Positions 6,930 through 15,325 of a DNA stretch of 36,275 bases are shown in pieces. The notes beneath the pieces were generated by a model that did not search any database, had not been told where the DNA came from, and was given only the letters and a program-made list of their open reading frames with translations. Location: assembly GCA_029245905.1 (NCBI GenBank), contig JAQWOJ010000050.1, positions 1-36,275 on the forward strand, read 5' to 3'. The translations under genes were made by a program, and so were the position numbers. Origin of the DNA: Gammaproteobacteria bacterium. GTDB taxonomy: Bacteria > Pseudomonadota > Gammaproteobacteria > Pseudomonadales > Pseudohongiellaceae. The stretch's first letter is position 1, and each line of letters opens with the position of its first letter.

Positions 6930-7898
6930 ATGGCCAGACCTTTGCGAATAGAATATCCCGACGCGTTATATCACATTTCTAACTATAGCGCGGGCAACCA
7001 AAGAGTATTTCCTTCAGAAAAGTACTTCGAGGCCTTCTTAAAAGGATTGGGGGAAACTTGCTCCCGGTTAAACGTGGAAATACAGTCTTTTTGCCTGCTC
7101 CGCAATCAATATCATTTGATCGTAAAAACACCGGAAGCTAATCTTTCCCGTTTTATGAGGCAGGTTGATGGATTGTATACTCAGCATTATCAGAAACTTA
7201 AACGAAGCTCGGGATCTCTGTTCAAAGGCAGATACAAAGCGGTCTTGATTCAATCTGAGAAATATTTATTGCCGCTGTCTAGGTATATTCATTCTAAAGT
7301 TAAAGCTTCTGAGGTGAACAATTATCCCTATAGTAGCTACACATATTTTACTAGGAAGGGAAAACCGCCCCAATGGTTCAATAGGAATGAAATACAAAAA
7401 AAATTAGGAGTAGCCGCTTCAAAAAGGGGTCTAGCGTACAAAAGATATGTCGCGGTTGGCGTCGATGATGAAATGGCACACTTTTATGGGAAGAAAAATC
7501 TTTCATCTATCATGGGTGATGAAAAGTTCAGGAAAGCGGCTCTAAAGAAGCGCTTTGCTACAAAAACAAGGGGAGTGTCTCGCGGCGCGAATGCGAAATG
7601 GCGGCCTTCATGTCGACAAATTGTAACTGCAGTTGCCAAGCGATTCAGAGTTTCAGAAAACAGTATTTATAAAGCGGCTCGGGGCCCAGGGTCGAAGAAT
7701 ATTCCTCGGTGGGTGGCTATGTATCTATGTCAAGAACTGTCTGCTTCAACCCTTCAGTCAATTGCAAAATTATTTAAGTTGAAACGTTACGGAACTGTTT
7801 CGACAACAGTCGGCAAGTTGAGAAAAGAATTAAAAGAAGATTCTAAATTACTTACCTCTACGGAGAGGCTGTCTAAGCAATTAAGCAAAGGAAAGTAA
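6930..7898 (+). CDS. RAYT-like Y1 transposase-family protein with DnaA-domain-IV-like tail; active site altered
   Basis: The N-terminal part (1-135) is a Y1/IS200-type transposase domain of the REP-associated (RAYT) branch: MARPLRIEYPDALYHIS, then TPEANLSRFMRQVDGLYTQHY and SLFKGRYKAVLIQS. The metal-binding HUH motif, usually NHYHL, reads NQYHL (Q60-Y61-H62), so the first histidine is lost. The probable catalytic tyrosine Y119 is kept in RYIH, but the usual following N-P-V-R-A reads S-K-V-K-A. Residues about 225-300 resemble DnaA domain IV (IVTAVAKRFRVSENSIYK, then PRWVAMYLCQELS and a helix with RYGTVS). The gene is solitary, with no inverted repeats or target duplication around it. It may be a domesticated DNA-binding protein; function is unknown. 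Confidence 0.8.
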   Translation: MARPLRIEYPDALYHISNYSAGNQRVFPSEKYFEAFLKGLGETCSRLNVEIQSFCLLRNQYHLIVKTPEANLSRFMRQVDGLYTQHYQKLKRSSGSLFKGRYKAVLIQSEKYLLPLSRYIHSKVKASEVNNYPYSSYTYFTRKGKPPQWFNRNEIQKKLGVAASKRGLAYKRYVAVGVDDEMAHFYGKKNLSSIMGDEKFRKAALKKRFATKTRGVSRGANAKWRPSCRQIVTAVAKRFRVSENSIYKAARGPGSKNIPRWVAMYLCQELSASTLQSIAKLFKLKRYGTVSTTVGKLRKELKEDSKLLTSTERLSKQLSKGK

Positions 7899-7921
7899 CA
7901 GTCGAAAGCGCTTATAGTTTT

Positions 7922-7942
7922 ATGGTCCGATCCACGGACTAT
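7922..7942. terminator. Hairpin in the RAYT-rpmG convergent gap
   Basis: ATGGTCCG (7922-7929) and CGGACTAT (7935-7942) pair over 8 bp (one G-T pair) around ATCCA. The right arm contains the rpmG stop codon (7939-7941). There is no clear T-run on either strand, so it may be a weak bidirectional terminator or an RNA 3'-end stem. Confidence 0.4.
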
Positions 7943-8094
7943 TTGATCTTGCTCTCTTTGTAAAGAACATGTTTCCTTATGACTGGATCGTACTTTTTTA
8001 CTTCCATCTTGTCCGGCGTAGTTCTCTTATTTTTGTCAGTGGTGTAATAATGACCAGTGCCAGCACTTGAAACCAATTTGATTTTATCCCTCAT
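7939..8094 (-). CDS. rpmG: 50S ribosomal protein L33
   Basis: This 51-residue basic protein was read from the minus strand: [17 protein letters not shown], then [20 protein letters not shown] and [14 protein letters not shown]. It matches bacterial L33 along its whole length and is of the zinc-free type, because the paired CXXC motifs are absent. It lies 21 bases after rpmB, the normal rpmB-rpmG operon. Its stop lies inside a hairpin (7922-7942). Confidence 0.96.
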   Translation of the reverse strand: MRDKIKLVSSAGTGHYYTTDKNKRTTPDKMEVKKYDPVIRKHVLYKESKIK

Positions 8095-8115
8095 TTTTAG
8101 CGCCCTTATTTTTCA

Positions 8116-8352
8116 CTAAACTTTCATTCCTTTTTCGCGGATATTGGCCAACACGTTATCAATTCCCAATTTAACAATAATTCTCATACCCTTCGCCGAA
8201 AGGCGCAGCTTTACAAACCTATTCTCTGATTCAACCCAAAATCTATGGGTATGAATGTTAGGTGAAAAGCGACGACGAGTTCTGTTATTTGCGTGCGAGA
8301 CGTTATTTCCCGTAACCGGCTTCTTTCCAGTTACCATACAAACCCTAGACAT
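8116..8352 (-). CDS. rpmB: 50S ribosomal protein L28
   Basis: The 78-residue basic protein matches L28 throughout: [53 protein letters not shown] (read in overlapping parts) and a C-terminal lysine-rich end. It has the usual length of proteobacterial L28. A good Shine-Dalgarno sequence, GAGGGG (complement of 8359-8364), lies six bases before the ATG. rpmG follows in the same operon. In many gammaproteobacteria radC lies just upstream of rpmB; here there is a gene-free gap instead. Confidence 0.97.
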   Translation of the reverse strand: MSRVCMVTGKKPVTGNNVSHANNRTRRRFSPNIHTHRFWVESENRFVKLRLSAKGMRIIVKLGIDNVLANIREKGMKV

Positions 8353-8871
8353 CTTTTGCCCCTCAAAACCCTTATAATTTTAAATTATTACGCCCGGCAT
8401 TCGGATCCGACTAGAATTGAACCCATGGGGCAAAAAAGAGGACGTTTTATACCAGAACAATCTTTCAATTTCAAGCCCAGTAGAGACAGAAATCTCCGCA
8501 GTTCCCTTAATATAGCGCTTTATGTTTATGATGGGCGCCATTCAACTATTAAGGTTGTAATCGCCAAATAATGAACAACGCTCTCATGTGTTTTACGTTA
8601 AGTGATGTGTCGGCAAACCATGTATAAATTAGCTTAAAACGTAATTATGTTACCAAATATATTTAAGCAACTGAAAAACATAAAAATAATAGTCCAAAAT
8701 CATATTTTGAGCGAATCTCCAAATTTCTGCTAGCTTGGCGTAATCGCCAAACGAGGCCTTGGTCAAGCGTCGAACGATAGGTATTTTCCTTAATATTACT
8801 CAAATTGCGCCCATAAGGGGGAGCTGCTAGTCTAGGATCACATTTCAAGGCCTTAAAAATCAGTTATTACC
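8353..8871. other. Gene-free divergent gap between rpmB and coaBC
   Basis: No gene could be supported in these 519 bases. They hold the rpmB Shine-Dalgarno sequence, a perfect 10-bp palindrome TCGGATCCGA (8401-8410), a 12-bp direct repeat GTAATCGCCAAA (8557-8568 and 8740-8751), a hairpin TTGGCG-TAAT-CGCCAA (8735-8750) and a candidate coaBC promoter. radC, often found here, was not recognised in any frame. Confidence 0.6.
8759..8787 (+). promoter_or_regulatory. Possible promoter of coaBC
   Basis: TTGGTC (8759-8764) and TATTTT (8782-8787) are 17 bases apart, about 85 bases upstream of the coaBC ATG. The match to sigma70 hexamers is moderate. Confidence 0.35.
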
Positions 8872-10074
8872 ATGTTAAGCCTCACTAACAAAAGAATTTT
8901 ACTCGGGATTTCCGGAGGAATAGCCGCCTACAAGTGCGGGGAATTGACTCGCTTATTTGTTAAAGCTGGCGCACAGGTGCGAGTAGCTATGACAAAGGCG
9001 TCGACAGAGTTTATTACACCGCTGACTATGCAGGCCCTATCCGGGAATCGCGTTGCTCTCGACTTACTTGATCACGAGGCGGAAGGTGCGATGGGGCATA
9101 TCGAGCTCGCCCGTTGGGCCGATCTGATTTTAATCGCCCCAGCTACTGCCGACTTTATCTCGCGCACCGCTCACGGCAACGCTAATGACCTTCTCACCGC
9201 CTTAATTTTAGCAACGTCAGCGCCAGTAGCAATCGCACCGGCTATGAATCAAGGAATGTGGGGAGATAAAACTACTCAAAGCAATGTAAAAAAACTAGAG
9301 GAGAAGGGGTTTCTTCTATTCGGACCCGCAGAAGGCGATCAAGCATGCGGAGATGTAGGCATCGGCAGAATGGCAGAGCCTATAGAGATAGCAACTAAGA
9401 GCGCTTCCCTCTTTGATAAGGGGAGCCTAGCTGGACTAAATTTCTTGATAACCGGCGGACCAACCCTTGAGGCAATTGATCCAGTCCGGTTCATTACAAA
9501 TCACAGCTCTGGAAAAATGGCCTATGCGCTAGCAGATGAGGCCTCGGCTGCTGGCGCCAAAGTTACACTCGTAAGTGGTCCAGTCAACGTCCGCGCGTCT
9601 AATCTAATTTCGCAAATTGATGTCACGAGCGCATGTCAAATGCATGAAGCCGTTATGGAATGCGTCGCAAGTGCCGATATTTTTATTGGAGTCGCTGCAG
9701 TAGCGGACTACCGGCCCGCGTTTCCGGCCAAACAAAAGATTAAGAAAGTTGAGGAGGAACTTACTTTAAGGTTTGTCAAAAATCCCGATATTATAAGTGA
9801 TGTAGCGAGTATCGAGAACAAACCATTTGTGGTTGGATTTGCTGCAGAGACAAATTCAGTCATTGAAAACGGGAAAAGAAAATTAGATAGCAAGAAACTC
9901 GATTTAATATTTGCAAACAATGCAACGGAAACATTCGATAGTGACGTCATATCGGCAATAGCAATTAGTTCACATTTCGAACAAGAAATTTTACCCGGGA
10001 ACAAAAATTCTGTTGCCCGAGAAATGTTGCAAATTATTTGTGACGTTATGGAGAAAAAAAATAATACTGCCTAA
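8872..10074 (+). CDS. coaBC: Bifunctional phosphopantothenoylcysteine synthetase/decarboxylase CoaBC
   Basis: This enzyme (old name Dfp) makes 4'-phosphopantetheine for coenzyme A in two steps. The N-terminal FMN decarboxylase (CoaC, about 1-190) has GISGGIAAYK, the catalytic His76 in GHIELARWAD, PAMNQGMW, and the reactive Cys159 in DQACGDVG. The C-terminal synthetase (CoaB, about 190-400) has ITGGPTLEAIDPVRFITNHS, SSGKMAYALA, KNPDII and GFAAET. Length is typical at 400 residues. No good Shine-Dalgarno sequence is seen. dut, which usually follows, is absent; argB comes next after about 110-120 bases. Confidence 0.97.
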   Translation: MLSLTNKRILLGISGGIAAYKCGELTRLFVKAGAQVRVAMTKASTEFITPLTMQALSGNRVALDLLDHEAEGAMGHIELARWADLILIAPATADFISRTAHGNANDLLTALILATSAPVAIAPAMNQGMWGDKTTQSNVKKLEEKGFLLFGPAEGDQACGDVGIGRMAEPIEIATKSASLFDKGSLAGLNFLITGGPTLEAIDPVRFITNHSSGKMAYALADEASAAGAKVTLVSGPVNVRASNLISQIDVTSACQMHEAVMECVASADIFIGVAAVADYRPAFPAKQKIKKVEEELTLRFVKNPDIISDVASIENKPFVVGFAAETNSVIENGKRKLDSKKLDLIFANNATETFDSDVISAIAISSHFEQEILPGNKNSVAREMLQIICDVMEKKNNTA

Positions 10075-10170
10075 CAACCAAGGAATAGTACTTTGTCGCG
10101 GCAAAATATTCACCGCTTAGCAAAAGAAAATTTAATCCAATTTTTAGCTATCCAAGAAACAAAAAATTAG

Positions 10171-11094
<924 letters not shown>

Positions 11095-11168
11095 AATAAG
11101 CCTTAGCTATAACGAAGCAGATTGGGAAGAGAACAGTAGAAGATCAGTGATAATTGGATTGAATCTAG

Positions 11169-11792
11169 ATGAACAAACAGGCTAAAACTTCTCGGAAAGA
11201 ACTAATTCTTCAATCTCTTGCGCGCATGTTGGAAAATTCTCCTGGCGAGCGAATCACCACGGCGGCGTTGGCCAGAGAAGTTGGTGTGTCAGAGGCAGCG
11301 CTTTATCGGCACTTCCCTAGTAAAGCGAGAATTTTCGAGGGCCTCATAAAATTCATGGAAGAGACATTATTTCTCAGAATTTCAAGAATATTGAAAGACG
11401 AATCGTCCGCGGAACCCAGATGTCAAAAAATTCTCACCCTATTACTTACTTTTTCTCAAAAAAATCCTGGGATAACTCGTTTACTCACTGGCGATGTTTT
11501 GTCCGGTGAAACAGAGCGATTGCGAGAACGAATAGCTCAATTTTACAACCGGCTTGATTCGCAACTAAAACAAATATTACGGGAAGCACAAGTTAGAGAA
11601 AATCTCAAGCCTTCAATTTCTCCAACCGCATTAGCAAACCTCCTGTTAGCAGTTGTAGAGGGTCGTCTCGCGCAATTTGTTCGTAGTGAATTTAAAAATC
11701 CACCACTAGATAATTGGGATGTCCAGTGGGAATTTTTGAGTGCGAATTTATTTTCCCCGTTTTCACAAGGTTCAGAGTTTTTTGCCGATTAG
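11169..11792 (+). CDS. slmA: Nucleoid occlusion factor SlmA (TetR family)
   Basis: SlmA binds specific chromosomal sites and blocks FtsZ polymerisation over the nucleoid. The 207 residues match SlmA well. An N-terminal TetR helix-turn-helix has ITTAALAREVGVSEAALYRHFPSK split over residues about 35-58, followed by a helical C-terminal domain with NPGITRLLTGDVL and the near-invariant FVRSEFK. The recognition helix VSEAALYRHF is fully conserved, so the binding site is probably the usual GTGAGTACTCAC type. A near match lies at 1257. It converges on pyrE with a 19-base gap. Confidence 0.95.
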   Translation: MNKQAKTSRKELILQSLARMLENSPGERITTAALAREVGVSEAALYRHFPSKARIFEGLIKFMEETLFLRISRILKDESSAEPRCQKILTLLLTFSQKNPGITRLLTGDVLSGETERLRERIAQFYNRLDSQLKQILREAQVRENLKPSISPTALANLLLAVVEGRLAQFVRSEFKNPPLDNWDVQWEFLSANLFSPFSQGSEFFAD

Positions 11793-11811
11793 ACAACTTA
11801 CATAAACGTAT

Positions 11812-12462
11812 TTAGCTCACCCCATAACTATCTCGGTAAGCATCAACCGCTTTTGTATTTTTTTGCAAATTAGGGTTATTCGACTTTTCTAAAAAGCTAA
11901 TTATGTCTTGCAAATTGATAATGTTAATTATCGAGATTTCGTAAGCCTTTTCTAGTTCTTGAATCGCCGATAAGGAACCATTGCCCTTTTCCTGCCGATC
12001 CAGTGCTACGACAACCCCAGACAAATTTGCTTTATTTTCTCGGATAATATTTGCTGCTTCTTTAATCGCGGTCCCTGCAGTTATTACGTCATCAATAATC
12101 AAAACGTCGCCTGCCAGCTTTGATCCGACGATAGAGCCACCCTCACCATGATTTTTATTCTCCTTTCTATTGAAGCAATATGCTTTATCCAAACCATGGT
12201 TCGTAGCTAGCGCCAACGCCGTTGAAGATGCCAAAGGTATACCTTTATACGCAGGTCCAAATAAAGTACAAAAATTTAGACTAGAGCTCTTAATTGCCGC
12301 TGCATAACATGTGGCGAGAAATGATAATTTCTTCCCTGTATTAAATAGACCGGCATTAAAAAAGTATGGACTAACTCTTCCAGATTTTAAGGTAAATTCA
12401 CCGAACTGCAGAATTTTTTCTTTAACAACAAAGTCTAGAAATTCTGATTTATAAGTTTCCAT
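11812..12462 (-). CDS. pyrE: Orotate phosphoribosyltransferase PyrE
   Basis: PyrE converts orotate and PRPP to orotidine 5'-phosphate in pyrimidine synthesis. The 216 residues contain FTLKSGRVSPYFFNAGLF, LFGPAYKGIPLA, FNRKENKNHGEGG and the PRPP-binding DVLIIDDVITAGTA. Length fits bacterial PyrE (about 213). It starts 11 bases after the stop of rph on the minus strand, the classical rph-pyrE operon. No U-rich attenuator is visible in the 11-base gap, unlike enterobacteria. Confidence 0.97.
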   Translation of the reverse strand: METYKSEFLDFVVKEKILQFGEFTLKSGRVSPYFFNAGLFNTGKKLSFLATCYAAAIKSSSLNFCTLFGPAYKGIPLASSTALALATNHGLDKAYCFNRKENKNHGEGGSIVGSKLAGDVLIIDDVITAGTAIKEAANIIRENKANLSGVVVALDRQEKGNGSLSAIQELEKAYEISIINIINLQDIISFLEKSNNPNLQKNTKAVDAYRDSYGVS

Positions 12463-12473
12463 GGCGACTCTCG

Positions 12474-13208
12474 TTAACGTTTGCCGGAATTTATCGCTTC
12501 TTTTTGTTTTCTTATAAGTACTTTAATGCCGATTTCAGCAAGATCAACCATTTCTAGCAGTTGCTTCCGAGTAAAATCTCCCTCTTCGCCAGTTCCTTGA
12601 ATTTCGATAAATCCGCCAGATTCAGTCATCACCACATTCATGTCAGTTTCCGCATTTGAATCTTCTACATAATCAAGATCAAGTACAGGGACTCCTTTAT
12701 AGATACCAACAGAAACAGAAGCTACTAATTGTTTCAAAGGCGACCCGGCATCCGCCTTAGGACTAATGGTGGCAAGAGCATCTACCAATGCGACACATCC
12801 CCCCGTTATAGAGGCCGTCCTTGTTCCGCCGTCAGCCTGAAGCACATCGCAATCTACCTTGATAGTTTTCTCTCCCAAAGCTTTTAAATCTACGGCGGCT
12901 CGTAGAGATCTACCAATCAGCCTCTGGATTTCTAAAGTACGTCCTGACTGTTTGCCTCTAGCGGCCTCGCGGTCCATCCGAGTCCCAGTCGATCTAGGAA
13001 GCATTCCATATTCGGCTGTTATCCAACCTTGGCCCGATCCCTTCAAAAATCTCGGTACCGAATCTTCTATAGAGGCATTGCAAAGCACTTTAGTCTCACC
13101 AAATTCAATAAGCACAGAGCCCTCGGCGTGCTTAGTATAACCCCGAGATATGCTAATAGGGCGAAGCTCGTTCATACTGCGGATGGTTGCTCGTTGCTGG
13201 CTAGTCAT
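12474..13208 (-). CDS. rph: Ribonuclease PH
   Basis: RNase PH is a phosphorolytic 3'-5' exoribonuclease that trims tRNA 3' ends. The 244 residues match along the whole length: [40 protein letters not shown], the phosphate-binding R-rich [35 protein letters not shown], and [17 protein letters not shown]. The full-length frame is intact. It heads the operon with pyrE and is divergent from yicC across 144 bases. Confidence 0.97.
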   Translation of the reverse strand: MTSQQRATIRSMNELRPISISRGYTKHAEGSVLIEFGETKVLCNASIEDSVPRFLKGSGQGWITAEYGMLPRSTGTRMDREAARGKQSGRTLEIQRLIGRSLRAAVDLKALGEKTIKVDCDVLQADGGTRTASITGGCVALVDALATISPKADAGSPLKQLVASVSVGIYKGVPVLDLDYVEDSNAETDMNVVMTESGGFIEIQGTGEEGDFTRKQLLEMVDLAEIGIKVLIRKQKEAINSGKR

Positions 13209-13352
13209 ATTAAAGTAAGGCTCTTAGTTGAAATAGTTGCAAATTATCCTTCAAATTTCTCTGTGTTGCGAGCTTTCACTCCCGATCAACTGCGAAATGT
13301 GTTAAATGTCTTATTAGGTTAGAATGGCAATCATTAATAAGAGAAATTAGCT

Positions 13353-14219
13353 ATGACAAATAGTATGACCGCTTTCTCAAGACAGCAGGCGGACAGTAGA
13401 TGGGGAACTTTAACCTGGGAAATTCGATCGGTAAATCACCGATACCTAGAGGCGAGCGTTCGTTTGCCTGAAAATTTTCGCGGCTTAGAGAACTTAATAC
13501 GGGAAAAACTACGGCAAAAGCTTAAACGCGGAAAGGTCGATTGCCAGCTTCATTTCAAAAAATTCGAAGACAGCTCTTCCGATATTCACATAGACAAAGA
13601 GCTAGTTAAGAATCTTGTAGATGCTAGCTCCGAAATTCATACATTTATGGAGAACCCTTCGCAACTAAGTACTATCGATATATTAAGGTGGCCAGGCGTG
13701 ATCACGGACCAAAAGATTGATACTAGCGTCTTTGAAGAACAAGCAGGTCGGCTTTTTGATCAAGCGATAGATGGATTAATTTCAGCCCGCAAAAGAGAAG
13801 GTGGGGCACTAGAGCTCCAGCTATCAAACAGAATTGGATCTATTAAAAAAATTGTATCTTCAATTAAGTCAAAAATGCCTGAAATCATTTTTAACCAAAG
13901 ACAAGCTCTGCTCAATCGTTTGACTGAATTAAGAGCGGAGCTTGACCCTATGCGCATTGAGCAAGAGATTGTATTACTTGCGCAAAAAGCTGATGTTGAC
14001 GAAGAGCTAGATCGTCTTGATTCACACTTGCACGAAGTAGAGAGAGTAATTGTATCGAATGGTCAAAAAGGGCGTAGATTAGATTTTTTGATGCAAGAAT
14101 TGAATAGAGAAGCTAACACTCTTTCTTCTAAGGCAGTTGTGGCTGACACTACACTTGACGCTGTTGAACTTAAAGTTTTAATTGAGCAAATGCGTGAGCA
14201 AATTCAAAATATAGAATAG
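13353..14219 (+). CDS. yicC: YicC family protein (YicC/YloC-like ribonuclease family)
   Basis: The 288 residues are typical of YicC. The start is MTNSMTAFSRQQ, followed by WEIRSVNHRYLEASVRLPE and LKRGKVDCQL. The C-terminal DUF1732 part has DPMRIEQEIVLLAQKADVDEELDRLDSH (in pieces), GQKGRRLDFLMQELNREANTL and the ending ELKVLIEQMREQIQNIE. Members have been reported as endoribonucleases; the target here is unknown. It is divergent from rph and six bases before gmk, the usual order, so it probably shares a transcript with gmk. A TAGAAT element at 13320-13325 could be its -10. Confidence 0.95.
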   Translation: MTNSMTAFSRQQADSRWGTLTWEIRSVNHRYLEASVRLPENFRGLENLIREKLRQKLKRGKVDCQLHFKKFEDSSSDIHIDKELVKNLVDASSEIHTFMENPSQLSTIDILRWPGVITDQKIDTSVFEEQAGRLFDQAIDGLISARKREGGALELQLSNRIGSIKKIVSSIKSKMPEIIFNQRQALLNRLTELRAELDPMRIEQEIVLLAQKADVDEELDRLDSHLHEVERVIVSNGQKGRRLDFLMQELNREANTLSSKAVVADTTLDAVELKVLIEQMREQIQNIE

Positions 14220-14225
14220 ATAGAA

Positions 14226-14837
14226 ATGGGCGACCTTTATATTATTATAGCACCATCTGGGGCAGGTAAAACTTCATTGGTAGAGCAACTACTTGTTCAA
14301 AATACTAATCTATACGCTTCTATTTCTCACACGACGCGCTCTGCTCGAAAAAACGAACAAAATGGAGTCAACTACCACTTTATTTCTAAAGCTGATTTTA
14401 TAAATATGTCGTCAGAAGGCGACTTCCTTGAATCGGCCGAAGTTTATGGGTACAACTATGGAACATCTAAAAAATGGGTCGATTCGCAGTTAACAGCAGG
14501 CAGAGATGTCATACTAGAGATAGATTGGCAGGGCGCTCAACAGGTTAGAAATATATTACCAAATGCATGTTCTATATTTATCTTGCCGCCTTCTTTAGAG
14601 GCTTTAAAGCAAAGATTGCAAGAGCGTGGGCAAGATGATATCGGCACTATCGAAGATCGCATGCGGGAAGCTCAAAACGTTATCATCCATTTTTCTGAAG
14701 CGGACTTCGTAGTAGTTAATGACGAATTTGAAACCGCACTGCAGGATATCAATGCGATCATAAAAGCCCAACGCTTAAGCGCTAGAAATCAGACAATAGA
14801 TCTTAGAGACCTGATAGAAAATCTGACAAAAGGATAG
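14226..14837 (+). CDS. gmk: Guanylate kinase
   Basis: Gmk phosphorylates GMP to GDP. The 203 residues have the P-loop APSGAGKTSLVEQL near the start, the GMP-binding SISHTTRSARKNEQNGVNYHF and EVYGYNYGTSKKWV, then ILEIDWQGAQQVR, IFILPPSLEAL and RMREAQNVI. Length equals bacterial Gmk. It lies between yicC and rpoZ as in most gammaproteobacteria, which places GTP/ppGpp-related genes (gmk, rpoZ, spoT) side by side. Confidence 0.97.
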   Translation: MGDLYIIIAPSGAGKTSLVEQLLVQNTNLYASISHTTRSARKNEQNGVNYHFISKADFINMSSEGDFLESAEVYGYNYGTSKKWVDSQLTAGRDVILEIDWQGAQQVRNILPNACSIFILPPSLEALKQRLQERGQDDIGTIEDRMREAQNVIIHFSEADFVVVNDEFETALQDINAIIKAQRLSARNQTIDLRDLIENLTKG

Positions 14838-15001
14838 AGCTTTTTCTTAAAACAAAGAGTGTTAGAATGGTGCAATTTTGGGTGGAATTCTATAGACTGT
14901 CCGGCCGCGGTTTGGACAATATTCTCGAGTCAATTCACGGGTGATTTAATTGATTTTTGTATCAAATGAATAATTTTCACTTTCACTTATAAGGTCCCAT
15001 C

Positions 15002-15307
15002 ATGGCAAGAATTACTGTAGAAGACTGCTTGGAAAACGTAGATAACCGCTTTGAATTAGTTATGGTTTCAAGTAAGCGTGCCCGACAACTGCAAATTGGG
15101 GGCAAGGACCCTTTGGTTGGGATAGATAATGATAAACCAACGGTCGTCGCACTTAGAGAGATAGCGGATGGACATATCGACGCTAAAATATTAATTGAGA
15201 AACCCAAAACGGAATTAGAAGATCTGAGTGAGGCTATTTCTGAAGAAACAAAAAATGTTTCGGAACAGGACACCCCTTCAGTGGCCCCTTCTGAGAATAA
15301 TCCCTAG
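15002..15307 (+). CDS. rpoZ: RNA polymerase omega subunit
   Basis: Omega helps assemble RNA polymerase around beta-prime and forms part of ppGpp site 1. The 101 residues start [20 protein letters not shown], continue [20 protein letters not shown] and [16 protein letters not shown], all classical. The tail after about residue 60 is acidic and variable. Its TAG stop (15305-15307) is in the same reading frame as spoT, whose TTG start lies 18 bases further on with no stop between. A TAGAAT sequence at 14863-14868 may be a -10 in the 164-base gap after gmk. Confidence 0.97.
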   Translation: MARITVEDCLENVDNRFELVMVSSKRARQLQIGGKDPLVGIDNDKPTVVALREIADGHIDAKILIEKPKTELEDLSEAISEETKNVSEQDTPSVAPSENNP

Positions 15308-15309
15308 AT

Positions 15310-15324
15310 AAGCGAGTATCGCTT
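15310..15324 (+). promoter_or_regulatory. Hairpin directly before the spoT start codon
   Basis: AAGCGA (15310-15315) and TCGCTT (15319-15324) form a 6-bp stem around GTA, ending one base before the TTG at 15326. It occupies the place where a Shine-Dalgarno sequence would be, and none is seen. It may limit independent initiation of spoT. Confidence 0.45.
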
Positions 15325-15325
15325 C

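Noticed and set aside
8401-8430. Sequence resembling a tRNA T-arm on the minus strand (GGTTCAATTC)
   Set aside because: No matching acceptor, D or anticodon stems could be built around it.
8293-8571. Plus-strand 92-codon frame across the rpmB start and the following gap
   Set aside because: It overlaps rpmB on the opposite strand, has no Shine-Dalgarno sequence at either its first Met or the Met at 8425, and resembles no known family.
8663-8848. Minus-strand 61-codon frame in the rpmB-coaBC gap, checked as a possible radC remnant
   Set aside because: The translation shows no RadC motif or other recognisable domain, and it would cover the likely coaBC promoter.
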